The notes under the pieces: generated by a model
What the model saw: the letters and a program-made list of their open reading frames with translations, nothing else
What the model was told of the DNA's origin: nothing
Database searches by the model: none
Shown: piece after piece, positions 20,533 through 29,166 of the stretch
Layout: each line of letters opens with the position of its first letter
Position numbering within the stretch: the first letter of the stretch is position 1
Assembly (NCBI RefSeq): GCF_040546595.1
Contig: NZ_JBEPOB010000001.1
Location: 1,179,001 to 1,243,000 of the forward strand
Source: Bosea sp. OAE506
Lineage (GTDB): Bacteria > Pseudomonadota > Alphaproteobacteria > Rhizobiales > Beijerinckiaceae
Reading direction: 5' to 3'
DNA: 64,000 nt
Translations under genes and position numbers: made by a program

Positions 20533-21267
20533 TCACGCCGCGTCGCGCTCGCACGGCGCCGCGTGGTTGTCGAAGGCCTCGACCATGCGGCGCGCCTTGA
20601 GCAGGTTGGCGGGGGTCAGCACCTCCGCCGTTGCGCCCCAGGCGACGCTCTCGCGCGCCAGTAGCAGCGTCTGCGGGAAGGCGCGGCGCACCGTCTCGAT
20701 GTCGTGGAGGACCGCGATGACGGTCCGGCTTTCGCCATGCCAGCGCTGGACCAGCGCCAGGAGGTCGGCGGTCGTGCGAGCGTCGATGGCGGTGAAGGGC
20801 TCGTCGAGCAGGATGATGTCGGCGTCCTGCAGCAGCAGCCGCGCGAAGAGCGCGCGCTGCATCTGGCCGCCGGAAAGCGCGCCGATCGGCCGACGCTCGA
20901 AGCCGGCGAGCCCGACGGCGGCGATCGCCGCCTCGATCTTGGCGGCGGCCCCGCCCCCGATGCGCCCAAAGATGCCGGCGCGGTTCCACAGACCCATCGC
21001 CACGAGATCATAGACGTGGATCGGGAAGGACCGGTCGAGCTCCGCCTGCTGCGGCAGATAGGCCAGGCGCCGGCCGCGGGCCAGCGCGATGTCGCCATCA
21101 AGCGGAGACAGCGCGCCGGCGATGCCCTTGAGCAGGGTCGACTTGCCGGCGCCATTGGGGCCGACGATGGCCGTCAGGCTGCCCGTGGCGATCTCGCCCG
21201 AGAGATGATGCACGGCCGGGTGCCGGTCATAGCCTAGCGTCAGATCGGTCAGGCGGATGGCAGACAT
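20533..21267 (-). CDS. znuC: Zinc ABC transporter ATP-binding protein
   Basis: This 244-residue ABC ATPase starts MSAIRLTDLTLGYDRHPAV. Walker A is GPNGAGKSTLLKGI, the Q-loop region includes AYLPQQAELDR, the signature is LSGGQMQRALFARLL, Walker B is IILLDEPFTAID, and the switch His lies in VLHDIETV. It energises ZnuB. A GTG at 21288, overlapping the stop of the small upstream ORF as GTGA, would add seven residues and is the alternative start. Neither site has a clear Shine-Dalgarno, which fits translation coupled to the small ORF. Confidence 0.94.
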   Translation of the reverse strand: MSAIRLTDLTLGYDRHPAVHHLSGEIATGSLTAIVGPNGAGKSTLLKGIAGALSPLDGDIALARGRRLAYLPQQAELDRSFPIHVYDLVAMGLWNRAGIFGRIGGGAAAKIEAAIAAVGLAGFERRPIGALSGGQMQRALFARLLLQDADIILLDEPFTAIDARTTADLLALVQRWHGESRTVIAVLHDIETVRRAFPQTLLLARESVAWGATAEVLTPANLLKARRMVEAFDNHAAPCERDAA

Positions 21268-21284
21268 GGCGGCGGTTCCCGGTG

Positions 21285-21434
21285 TCACGCGATCACCGCG
21301 AAGGTCGCGATCCAGAGCAGCACGACGACACCGGCCGCGAGGCCCATGCGCCCCAGCGCGGAGAGGCGCAGCAGCGACCAGCCCGGAGCCTGCGGGACAG
21401 CGTGGGAAACAAGATGGGCGTGCCGATCAGCCAT
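21285..21434 (-). CDS. 49-residue single-helix membrane protein heading the znu operon
   Basis: From the ATG at 21434 the frame encodes MADRHAHLVSHAVPQAPGW and then a hydrophobic helix GLAAGVVVLLWIATFAVIA at the very C-terminus. The N-terminal part has three His residues (RHAHLVSH), which could bind metal. Its stop overlaps a GTG start for znuC. The ATG lies three bases from the Zur-box-like site and seven bases from a -10-like TATATC, so the mRNA may be leaderless. No Shine-Dalgarno is present. I do not recognise the family. It could be a tail-anchored accessory factor or only a translational lead for znuC. Confidence 0.55.
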   Translation of the reverse strand: MADRHAHLVSHAVPQAPGWSLLRLSALGRMGLAAGVVVLLWIATFAVIA

Positions 21435-21436
21435 AT

Positions 21437-21454
21437 GAGATGATATAATGTTAC
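21437..21454 (+). promoter_or_regulatory. Zur-box-like operator upstream of the znuCB segment
   Basis: The plus strand reads GAGATGATATAATGTTAC. It shares 14 of 18 bases with the znuA element read on the opposite strand, and resembles the AT-rich Zur boxes known in rhizobia. It directly precedes the small ORF start at 21434. Confidence 0.65.
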
Positions 21455-21521
21455 GGCGCGGCAGAGGCAAGGATGGTCGCCAGCCCGGCCGATCGCTGGA
21501 GCGGGCTTGGCGTCTGCCGCC

Positions 21522-23141
21522 TCAGAACGGCAGGTACTGATACAGCCAGGTCTCGGTCAGCACCTTGTCGCCCGCCTTCAGGAAGCAGCGCATCTCGACA
21601 GGGTCGGTGCCATCCACCGTGAGGTCGAACTGGGCGCGCCAATGGCCTGCCACGTCGTTGGGCACGGCCTCGGCGAAGACGTAGGAATAGCTGCCGCGCG
21701 AGGCCGAAAGCACGACCTCGGGCTTCACGCCGAAGGGGATGGCCTCCAGCGCCGGGCCCTTGAACTCGACCATGAACTTGCGCACGCCCTTCGGCCGGGT
21801 CGTGCCTGGCTGGCCGCCATTGCCAAGGCGTGTCGCGACGACGCGGCCGAGATCGCCCTGGAAGGGCTCGTCGGCCAGCCAGTGCAGCTTGTAGCGCAGG
21901 CCATAGGACGCGCCCGCCTTCGCGGGGCCGGCGGGCACCCACATGGCGACGATGTTGTCGTGGATCTCGTCGTCGGTCGGGATCTCGATGAGCTGGACCG
22001 CGCCCTTCCCCCAGTTCCCTTGCGTCTCGACCCAAAGGCTCGGCCGGCGCTCGTAGAAGACGCCGTCGAGGTAATGCCCGACCTCGCGGTCGCGCTGCAC
22101 CAGGCCGAAGCCGCGCGGGTTCTCGTCCATGAAGGAGGAGGCCATGGTGCGCGGCGGGTTGTTCAGCGGGCGCAGCGCCCGCTCGCCCGCGCCCGTCCAG
22201 AGCGCCAAACCGTCGGAGTCGTGAACCTCTGGGCGCCAGTCGACGGCGGTGGTCTTGGCCTTCTCGGAGTACCAGTACATCGAGGTCAGCGGCGCGATGC
22301 CGAGCCGCTCGACATCCTTTCGCAGATGGATCTCGGTCTCGATCTCCATCGTCACGCCCTTGCCGCGGTGCATCCGGAATCGGTAGGCGCCCGCCACGCT
22401 GGGGCCCGACAGCAGAGCATAGACGACGACAAACTCGGCGCCGGGCTGCGGCGTCTCGAGCCATATATGGGTGAAATCGGGAAATTCCTCAGGCTTGCCG
22501 CCGACAGCGGGGTCGATGGCGAGGCCGCGCGCCGAGAGGCCGTACTGGTAGAGCTCGCCGATGGCGCGGAAATAGGAGGCGCCGAGGAACGCGACCCAGT
22601 CGTTCTTCTGCCAATCGAGCTTCTCGCCCTTGCGGCCAGGATGCCCGGTGCGGCTCTCCTGGAAGCGGAAGCCGGCGAAGCCCGCCCCGCGCGGCAGTTC
22701 GCGTGCCGGCGAATCCGCCGGCATCTCGAAATAGCTCTCGTCATAGACGATCTCGCGGGCGCGGCCCGCATCGACGACATGCATCCGCACCGGCTTCTGG
22801 AAGTAGCGGCCGAGATGGAAGAAGGTCACCGGCCAGGCGGACGGGCCCTCGGCCCAGAGCGCCATCTCCGGCTTGAAGCGGATCTTGCCATGGGCGTCGT
22901 AGTCGATCCGCTCCAGCACGTCGGGGCGTGGGCTCGGCGGCGCCTGATAGGGGCGCGACGCCATCTCGCGTGCCCGCTGCTTCAGCGCATCGAAGCCGAA
23001 GTTCTCGGCCTCGCCCAGCCGCAGCCCCTGCTGGGCCAGGGCCTCCGGCGCAAAGCCGAGCGCGGCGAGCGCCGCCGTCGCACTGGCTCCGGCCAACAGC
23101 ATGCGGCGGTCGGGACGGGGCGGACGGGCGCTCTCTTGCAT
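21522..23141 (-). CDS. Periplasmic glucan biosynthesis protein, OpgG/OpgD family
   Basis: This 539-residue protein has a twin-arginine-like signal (RPDRRMLLAGASATAAL with cleavage near ALAQQ). The mature part matches the MdoG family: FGFDALKQRAREMASRPYQ at its start, IDYDAHGKIRFKPEMALW, then the long beta-sandwich and a C-terminal Ig-like domain ending TETWLYQYLPF. Members help assemble or modify osmoregulated periplasmic glucans. The Tat-type signal favours the OpgD branch, but the family assignment is safer than the paralogue. It is transcribed away from the TRAP transporter region and stands alone. Confidence 0.92.
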   Translation of the reverse strand: MQESARPPRPDRRMLLAGASATAALAALGFAPEALAQQGLRLGEAENFGFDALKQRAREMASRPYQAPPSPRPDVLERIDYDAHGKIRFKPEMALWAEGPSAWPVTFFHLGRYFQKPVRMHVVDAGRAREIVYDESYFEMPADSPARELPRGAGFAGFRFQESRTGHPGRKGEKLDWQKNDWVAFLGASYFRAIGELYQYGLSARGLAIDPAVGGKPEEFPDFTHIWLETPQPGAEFVVVYALLSGPSVAGAYRFRMHRGKGVTMEIETEIHLRKDVERLGIAPLTSMYWYSEKAKTTAVDWRPEVHDSDGLALWTGAGERALRPLNNPPRTMASSFMDENPRGFGLVQRDREVGHYLDGVFYERRPSLWVETQGNWGKGAVQLIEIPTDDEIHDNIVAMWVPAGPAKAGASYGLRYKLHWLADEPFQGDLGRVVATRLGNGGQPGTTRPKGVRKFMVEFKGPALEAIPFGVKPEVVLSASRGSYSYVFAEAVPNDVAGHWRAQFDLTVDGTDPVEMRCFLKAGDKVLTETWLYQYLPF

Positions 23142-23380
23142 GGCGGGCGGGCTCGCTGGGCTGGAGGGAAACGATCGATGCAGTTGGGGCTAGCCCGTCC
23201 CGGCCGCAAGGGCAACCGTACCGGCACCTGGTTTCGAATGCCGGCCAATCATGGCGAAAACACCGCTCGGGGACCCGGATGTCCACCCGGATCGGCTTCC
23301 CGCCTTTCATTCTGGAGAGGGTCTGATCTACAAGGGATGCAAGACCAGCCTTGAGACCGGGTGTCCATTGGGAGGTTAAT

Positions 23381-24349
23381 ATGCAGCAGATCACGTCCCG
23401 CCGGCGTCTCGCCGGCATCGCCACCGCGGCCCTCATCGCGCTCGCTCCCGCCAGCGCGCGGGCTCAGGACTTCATCAACGTCCTCACGGGCGGCACCTCG
23501 GGCGTCTACTACCCACTCGGCGTCGCGCTCTCGAAGATCTATGGCGACAAGATCAAGAATGTCCGCCCGACGGTGCAGGCCACCAAGGCCTCGGTCGAGA
23601 ACCTGCAGCTGCTGCAGCAAGCCAAGGGCGAGATCGCCTTCACGCTCGGCGACTCTCTCGCCGCGGCCTGGAAGGGCGACGAGGAGGCCGGCTTCAAGTC
23701 GCCGCTCAAGAAGCTGCGCGGCATCACCGCCATCTATCCGAACTACGTCCAGATCGTCGCGTCCAAGGACAGCGGCATCAAGACGCTGGCCGATCTCCGG
23801 GGCAAGCGCCTCTCGGTCGGCGCGCCGAAATCGGGCACCGAGCTGAACGCCCGGGCGATCCTGGCCGCGGCCGGCATGAGCTACAAGGATCTCGGCAAGA
23901 TCGAGTATCTGCCCTTCGCCGAATCCGTCGAGCTGATGAAGAACCGCCAGCTCGACGCCACGCTGCAGTCGGCCGGCCTTGGCGTCGCCTCGCTGCGTGA
24001 CCTCGCGACCTCGGTCGAGATCGTCGTCGTCGAAGTGCCGGAGGCGGCCGTCGACAAGGCCGGCGCGCCCTTCGTCAAGGCGAGCATCCCCGCCAACACC
24101 TATACCGGCCAGACGGCTGCGGTTCCCGCGGCGGCGGTGATGAACTACCTCGTGACCCATGAGGGCATGAAGGAAGAGACGGTCTACGAGATGACCAAGG
24201 CCATCTACGACAATCTGGGCGACCTCGGCGCCGCCCATGCCGCCGCGCGCTCGATCAAGCTCGAGGGCGCGCTGGAGGGCATGCCGATCCCGCTGCATCC
24301 CGGCGCGGCGCGCTACTTCAAGGAAAAGGGCCTGAAGGTCGGCTCCTGA
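23381..24349 (+). CDS. TAXI-family TRAP transporter solute-binding protein
   Basis: The 322-residue protein starts at the ATG at 23381 after GGGAGG and has a signal peptide ending ARA-QDF. The TAXI hallmark is the mature start FINVLTGGTSGVYYPLGVAL. LRGKRLSVGAPKSGTELNAR is the ligand-domain segment found across the family. It captures a substrate, often a small carboxylate or amino acid, in the periplasm and hands it to the fused permease encoded next. A hairpin lies between the two genes, which could lower permease expression relative to the binding protein. Confidence 0.95.
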   Translation: MQQITSRRRLAGIATAALIALAPASARAQDFINVLTGGTSGVYYPLGVALSKIYGDKIKNVRPTVQATKASVENLQLLQQAKGEIAFTLGDSLAAAWKGDEEAGFKSPLKKLRGITAIYPNYVQIVASKDSGIKTLADLRGKRLSVGAPKSGTELNARAILAAAGMSYKDLGKIEYLPFAESVELMKNRQLDATLQSAGLGVASLRDLATSVEIVVVEVPEAAVDKAGAPFVKASIPANTYTGQTAAVPAAAVMNYLVTHEGMKEETVYEMTKAIYDNLGDLGAAHAAARSIKLEGALEGMPIPLHPGAARYFKEKGLKVGS

Positions 24350-24373
24350 GCCGATCCCGCGGCTGACGTGACA

Positions 24374-24408
24374 GGCGAGGCCGGGTCATCCGGCCTCGCC
24401 TTGTCTTT
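24374..24408 (+). terminator. Partial terminator/attenuator between TAXI binding protein and permease
   Basis: A perfect 11-bp stem, GGCGAGGCCGG with CCGGCCTCGCC, encloses a five-base loop and is followed by ttgtcttt. The downstream permease has no obvious separate promoter, so read-through is expected. Confidence 0.65.
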
Positions 24409-24485
24409 GGCGTCGCTGTCCGGGTCTTCTCCCCCATGCGCGCAAAGAGCGCCGGTCGCCGCCGGCATCGAACCGGAATGTCCAG

Positions 24486-26801
24486 ATGAGCCAGACCGAT
24501 ACCCGACCGCTCGCGGTTCCCGACATTGCCGGGGCGCAGGGCCACGCAGCAGCGCCCTACGATCCCGAGCACGGCCTGCCCGCCACCTTCGGCACAGGCT
24601 GGAAGGGCCGGTTGCTGTTCTGGATCGCGGTCGCCTTTTCGTGCTTCCAGATCGTCACCGCCTTCGGCATCCCGCTCGATACGCGGCTGGTCGGCTCGGC
24701 GAACTGGCTGACGCCGATCGCGCTGATCCGGGCGGCCTTCGCTGTCTGGCTGGTCTGGATCGTGGTCGGCGCGGCGCGCGGTCGCGTCATGGGCGACGCG
24801 ATGCTGGCCCTGCTGATCCTGTTTGGCGCGTTCGAACTGGTTTCGCTCTACACGGGCACGCTGCCCAACCAGGTCGTCCGCACACTTCATGTCGGCTTCC
24901 TGTGTCTGACAGCCTGCGGGCTGCTCGCCAATGCCGAGGAGACGTCGCCGGTCGGCCGAATCTTCTGGTGGGCGGTCGGGATCGCGGGCTTCGTGGTCGG
25001 GCTTTACCATTGGTGGAACTATGTCGAGCTGGTGAACCGGGCCGGCGAGGTCACCACAGCCGACGCGGTGGTTGGCCTGACGGCGCTGGCCGTGCTGTTC
25101 CTGCTGGTCTGGCGGGCCATGGGCGTCGCGCTGCCGCTCGTCGCCGGCACCTTTCTCGCCTATTGCTTCTTCGGCCAGTATCTGCCCGCGCCCTACAACC
25201 ACCGCGGCTATGGTCTCGATCAGGTCATCGAGCAGATGGGCTTCGGGACGGAGGGCATCTACGCGACGCCAACTGCTGTGTCCGCGACCTTCATCTTCCT
25301 GTTCATCCTGTTTGGCGCCTTCATGGAGCGCGCAGGCGTCATCGACTTCTTCAACGACATCTCGATGGCGATGTTCGGCGGCAAGCAGGGCGGGCCGGGC
25401 AAGGTCTGCGTCGCCTCGTCGGGCCTGATGGGCATGGTCTCCGGCTCGGGCGTCGCCAATGTCGTGGCGTCCGGCCAGTTCACCATTCCCCTGATGAAAC
25501 GCTCCGGCTTCAAGGGCGCCTTCGCCGGCGGCGTCGAGGCGACATCCTCCATGGGCGGTCAGATCATGCCTCCGGTAATGGGGGCAGTCGCCTTCATCAT
25601 GGCCGAGACGATCGACGTGCCCTATTCCAAGATCGTCGAGGCGGCGATCATCCCGGCGGTGCTGTATTTCGCCGCCTGCTACTGGGCCGTCCATCTCGAG
25701 GCCGGCAAGCTCGGCCTGACCGGCCTGCCGAAATCGGAACTGCCGAGCCTTCGCGCCGAACTGCGTAAGAACTGGTACCTGATCGCCCCGCTGCTGGTGC
25801 TGATCTATCTGCTGTTCGCGGGCTTCACGCCCCTGTTCGCGGGCGCGGTCGGGCTCGCCCTCACCGTCGCCCTGATCCTCGGCCTCGCGATCTCGGCCGG
25901 GCTCGGCACCACGGCGCTGCGCATCGTCTTCTGGGTCGGCTTCGCGCTGATCTCGGCCGCATCGATGACGGTCAGCATCGCCACCGTGCTGATGGTCGTT
26001 CTGGCCCTGGTGGTCTGGAACATGATGCGCGGCGCGTCGGGGCGCGAGGTGCTTCAGTCCTGCATCGAGGCGCTGGCCGACGGCGCGCGCCAGGCCCTGC
26101 CGGTCGGCCTCGCCTGCGCGCTGGTCGGCATCGTCATCGGCACGATGACGCTGACCGGCATCGGAACGATCTTCGGGTCCTGGCTGATCGGCATCGGCAA
26201 GGAGAGCATGTTCCTGGCGCTGGTGTTGACGATGGTCTTCAGCCTGATCCTCGGCATGGGCATCCCCACCATCCCCAACTACATCATCACCTCGTCGCTG
26301 GCGGCGCCGATCCTGCTGCAGCTCGATGTGCCGCTGATCGTCAGCCACATGTTCGTGTTCTATTTCGGCATCATGGCCGACCTGACGCCGCCGGTCGCGC
26401 TGGCGGCCTTCGCGGCGGCTCCGATGGCCAAGGAATCGGGCATGAAGATCGGTGTCCAGGCGGTCAAGATCGCCCTGCCGGGCTTCGTCATCCCCTATAT
26501 GGCCGTCTACGATCCGACGCTGATGCTCCAGCCGGTGCCGGGGCTGGAGGGCGCGAGCTACTGGCTCGCTGTGGTCTACATCGTCGCGAAGGCGACGCTG
26601 GCGATGATCCTCTGGGGCGCGGCCTTCGTCGGGCAGCTGACGCGGCCGCTCAGCCTTTGGGAGCGTATCCTCGCCGCTGTCGCGGCCGGCTTCCTCGTCG
26701 CGGCGGTGCCGCTGACCGACGAGATCGGCTTTGCTCTCGCCGCCGTTATGATCGGCCAGCATCTGTGGCGGGCCCGCGCGGCCCGGCGCGCTCTGGCATG
26801 A
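24486..26801 (+). CDS. TRAP transporter fused permease (small and large subunits)
   Basis: The 771-residue protein fuses the four-helix DctQ-like part (residues about 30-180) to the large DctM-like part. The latter has FGAFMERAGVIDFFNDI, SGVANVVASGQFTIPLMKR, GGQIMPPVMGAVAFIMAE and a long C-terminal GMGIPTIPNYIITSSLAAP, all signatures of the 4TM/12TM TAXI-TRAP permease. It imports the ligand of the preceding binding protein using a sodium or proton gradient. The ATG at 24486 (MSQTDTRPLAVPDIAG) fits the family. The next gene encodes a DUF1850 protein, a frequent companion of such permeases. Confidence 0.95.
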   Translation: MSQTDTRPLAVPDIAGAQGHAAAPYDPEHGLPATFGTGWKGRLLFWIAVAFSCFQIVTAFGIPLDTRLVGSANWLTPIALIRAAFAVWLVWIVVGAARGRVMGDAMLALLILFGAFELVSLYTGTLPNQVVRTLHVGFLCLTACGLLANAEETSPVGRIFWWAVGIAGFVVGLYHWWNYVELVNRAGEVTTADAVVGLTALAVLFLLVWRAMGVALPLVAGTFLAYCFFGQYLPAPYNHRGYGLDQVIEQMGFGTEGIYATPTAVSATFIFLFILFGAFMERAGVIDFFNDISMAMFGGKQGGPGKVCVASSGLMGMVSGSGVANVVASGQFTIPLMKRSGFKGAFAGGVEATSSMGGQIMPPVMGAVAFIMAETIDVPYSKIVEAAIIPAVLYFAACYWAVHLEAGKLGLTGLPKSELPSLRAELRKNWYLIAPLLVLIYLLFAGFTPLFAGAVGLALTVALILGLAISAGLGTTALRIVFWVGFALISAASMTVSIATVLMVVLALVVWNMMRGASGREVLQSCIEALADGARQALPVGLACALVGIVIGTMTLTGIGTIFGSWLIGIGKESMFLALVLTMVFSLILGMGIPTIPNYIITSSLAAPILLQLDVPLIVSHMFVFYFGIMADLTPPVALAAFAAAPMAKESGMKIGVQAVKIALPGFVIPYMAVYDPTLMLQPVPGLEGASYWLAVVYIVAKATLAMILWGAAFVGQLTRPLSLWERILAAVAAGFLVAAVPLTDEIGFALAAVMIGQHLWRARAARRALA

Positions 26802-26814
26802 GCGCGTCGCGGAC

Positions 26815-27180
26815 ATGAACCTCTGCCTGGCGGCGGGCGCCTTCGCGGTCTCGCTCGGCTCGGGCGAGATCACGCTCGCCTGGCGCCATTCGGTGCAGAA
26901 GACGTTGTGGGAGGAGGTCTGGCGCGCCGGCTCCGACGGCGTGACGCTGGTCGAGGCGCGGATCCAGGGCTCGGGCGCGGGCATGGAGGCGCCGCCGGAA
27001 GCGAGCTTCGTCGATGGGTTCTGGCGCTGGCGGCCGCAACTGCCGGCGCAGCGGGAGATCGCGATGCGACGATCGGGGGCGACGGCGGACTGGCAGATCT
27101 GCACCGCCGGACGATGCCGGCCGATGGGCGATTACCTGCCGCCCGAAGCGGACCCGGTGGTCCTCAGCGCCTGTCCGTAA
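26815..27180 (+). CDS. DUF1850 protein linked to TAXI-TRAP permease
   Basis: This 121-residue protein starts MNLCLAAGAFAVSLGSGEI with a hydrophobic leader. ITLAWRHSVQKTLWEEVW is the typical DUF1850 H-S-V-x-K motif, and a later GMEAPPEASFVDGFWRW fits the same family. Such proteins are found beside fused TRAP permeases. Their function is unknown to me; a periplasmic accessory role is inferred from position. It lies 13 bp after the permease stop and shares its transcript. Confidence 0.85.
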   Translation: MNLCLAAGAFAVSLGSGEITLAWRHSVQKTLWEEVWRAGSDGVTLVEARIQGSGAGMEAPPEASFVDGFWRWRPQLPAQREIAMRRSGATADWQICTAGRCRPMGDYLPPEADPVVLSACP

Positions 27181-27187
27181 GGTGGCC

Positions 27188-27427
27188 TCAGCCGCCTTCG
27201 CTCAGCCGCTCGACCTTGAGCACGCGGCGCATCAGATTGACCATGGCGTAGCCGGCCAGCACCGAGAACAGGGCCATCAGCACATAGCTGACGATGGCGC
27301 CGAGCTCGAACAGCCCCGCCAGCGCCCAGCCCGAGGCCAGTGCCACGCCGAACAGCTCGACCGCGATCAGGATCCCGAGCGAGATCACCATGATCAGGTT
27401 GCGCCAGTTGGTGCGCCTTGCGGCCAT
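27188..27427 (-). CDS. Small two-helix membrane protein
   Basis: The 79-residue frame from the ATG at 27427 (MAARRTNWRNLIMVISLGIL) has two hydrophobic segments, about residues 9-35 and 42-62, and a basic C-terminus (MRRVLKVERLSEGG). GAGG lies nine bases before the ATG, which decides this start over the ATG at 27436 and the frame opening at 27511. No function can be assigned. It is convergent with the TRAP genes and divergent from the gamma-glutamyltransferase homologue. Confidence 0.7.
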   Translation of the reverse strand: MAARRTNWRNLIMVISLGILIAVELFGVALASGWALAGLFELGAIVSYVLMALFSVLAGYAMVNLMRRVLKVERLSEGG

Positions 27428-27564
27428 GCTGTCCATCCTCGGTGGCGGCGCACGGAGACGCCCCTGTTTTCGGGCGCAAGCTCTAGCGAAGCCGGCGTTG
27501 GCATGCAACAAAATCGCGCCCTCCGCCCGAGATGGTCCGTCCTGCAGAGCTTGAAAAGACCCCG

Positions 27565-29154
27565 ATGATCGATACGCCTGTCTTCGGTTCGGCCGCCGCT
27601 GCCGCGCCCCACCACCTCGCCTCCGAAGCCGGCCGCGCCATTCTCGCCGAAGGCGGCAATGCCATCGAGGCCATGGTCGCCATGGCCGCGACCATCTCGG
27701 TCGTCTACCCGCATATGAACGCGATCGGCGGCGACGGCTTCTGGCTGATCCACGAGCCCGGCGGCAAGGTCCATGCGGTCGAGGCCTGCGGCCCGGCCGG
27801 AGCTCTCGCCACCATCGCGCGCTATCGCGACAAGGGCCATGACGTCATCCCCTCGCGCGGGCCCGATTCCGCCGTCACGGTCGCTGGCGCGATCGGCGGC
27901 TGGGAGGCCGCGCTGTCGCTGTCGAAGAGCCTGGGCGGGAAGATGCCGCTGAAGGACCTGCTGGCGGATGCGATCCGCCATTGCAGCGAGGGCTACGAGA
28001 TTTCGGCCTCCGAATTGCGGACCTGGCCGCAGCAGGTCGAGGCCGTGAAGGAGGCGATCGGCTTCAGCGAGTTCTTCTGGCCGGGCGGCGAGCAGCCCAA
28101 GGCCGGCGCCCGCCGCAAGCCAGACGCGCTGGGCCAGACCTTCCGCCAGCTCGCGGAGGCCGGCCTGTCGGATTTCTACCGCGGCGATGTCGGCCGCGAG
28201 ATCGCAACCGATCTCGACGCGATCGGCGCGCCCGTCACCCGCGCCGACCTGGAGGCCTACAAGGCCCGCTTCGTCGCGCCGCTCTCGGTCAAGCTGCCGG
28301 GGCTGACCGTCTACAACTGCCCGCCGCCGACGCAGGGCGTCGCCTCGCTCCTGATCCTCGGCATCTTCGAGAAGCTCGGCGTCGCCCGGGCCGACGGCTT
28401 CGACTATCATCACGGGCTGGTCGAGGCGACCAAGCGGGCCTTCGCGATCCGCGACCGCATCGTCACCGACCCTGCCTTCGCCACGGTCGACCCCGCGAGC
28501 GTCTTGGACGAGACGGTCTTCGCCCGCGAGGCGGCGGCCATCGACAAGAGGCGCGCCGCCGCCTGGCCGTTCAAGACCGGCGATGGCGACACCGTCTGGA
28601 TGGGCGCGATCGACGGCTCGGGGCTGGCCGTCTCCTACATCCAGTCGATCTACTGGGAGTACGGTTCGGGCTGCATTCTGCCGCGCACCGGCATCAACTG
28701 GCAGAACCGCGGCGTTTCCTTCTCGCTCGACGCCAAGGCGGTGAACCCGCTGCAGCCGGGTCGCAAGCCCTTCCACACGCTGAACCCCGCCCTTGCGCGC
28801 TTCGACGACGGGCGGATCAATTCCTATGGCGCGATGGGCGGGGACGGCCAGCCGCAGTTCCAGGCCCAGATCCTGACGCGCTACCGCTTCGGCGCGGGGC
28901 CGGCGGCGGCGGTGGATGCGCCGCGCTGGCTCTTCGGCCGGACCTGGGGGGCGGGTTCGATCTCGCTCAAGCTCGAAAGCCGCTTCGACCCGATGCTGCT
29001 TGCCCGCCTGACCGGCGCCGGACACCCGGTCGAGGAGTATTCGGAAGCCTATTCCGACCAGTTCGGTCACGCGGGCATGCTGGTGAAGCACCCCAAGGGC
29101 CATGTCGAGGCGACGCATGATCCGCGTTCCGACGGCGACGCCAAAGGCTGCTAG
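27565..29154 (+). CDS. Gamma-glutamyltransferase-family Ntn hydrolase, first copy
   Basis: The 529-residue protein starts at the ATG at 27565 (MIDTPVFGSAAAAAPHHLAS); an in-frame ATG at 27532 is possible. AGRAILAEGGNAIEAMVAMA and NAIGGDGFWLIHEPGG are the family N-terminal motifs. The nucleophilic Thr of autocatalytic cleavage is likely Thr343 in GDGDTVWMGAIDGSG, in place of the usual TTHxSVVD. ARFDDGRINSYGAMGGDGQP fits the C-terminal small subunit. There is no signal peptide, so it is likely cytosolic. It sits between the TRAP system and an amidase/nitrile hydratase cluster and may cleave a gamma-glutamyl or related amide substrate. Confidence 0.9.
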   Translation: MIDTPVFGSAAAAAPHHLASEAGRAILAEGGNAIEAMVAMAATISVVYPHMNAIGGDGFWLIHEPGGKVHAVEACGPAGALATIARYRDKGHDVIPSRGPDSAVTVAGAIGGWEAALSLSKSLGGKMPLKDLLADAIRHCSEGYEISASELRTWPQQVEAVKEAIGFSEFFWPGGEQPKAGARRKPDALGQTFRQLAEAGLSDFYRGDVGREIATDLDAIGAPVTRADLEAYKARFVAPLSVKLPGLTVYNCPPPTQGVASLLILGIFEKLGVARADGFDYHHGLVEATKRAFAIRDRIVTDPAFATVDPASVLDETVFAREAAAIDKRRAAAWPFKTGDGDTVWMGAIDGSGLAVSYIQSIYWEYGSGCILPRTGINWQNRGVSFSLDAKAVNPLQPGRKPFHTLNPALARFDDGRINSYGAMGGDGQPQFQAQILTRYRFGAGPAAAVDAPRWLFGRTWGAGSISLKLESRFDPMLLARLTGAGHPVEEYSEAYSDQFGHAGMLVKHPKGHVEATHDPRSDGDAKGC

Positions 29155-29166
29155 GGGGTGACCACG

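Noticed and set aside
24318-27104. A 928-codon minus-strand frame across the TRAP permease
   Set aside because: Its protein is dominated by Arg, Asp, His and Gln in low-complexity runs, typical of a GC-rich shadow. The sense strand encodes clear transporter signatures.
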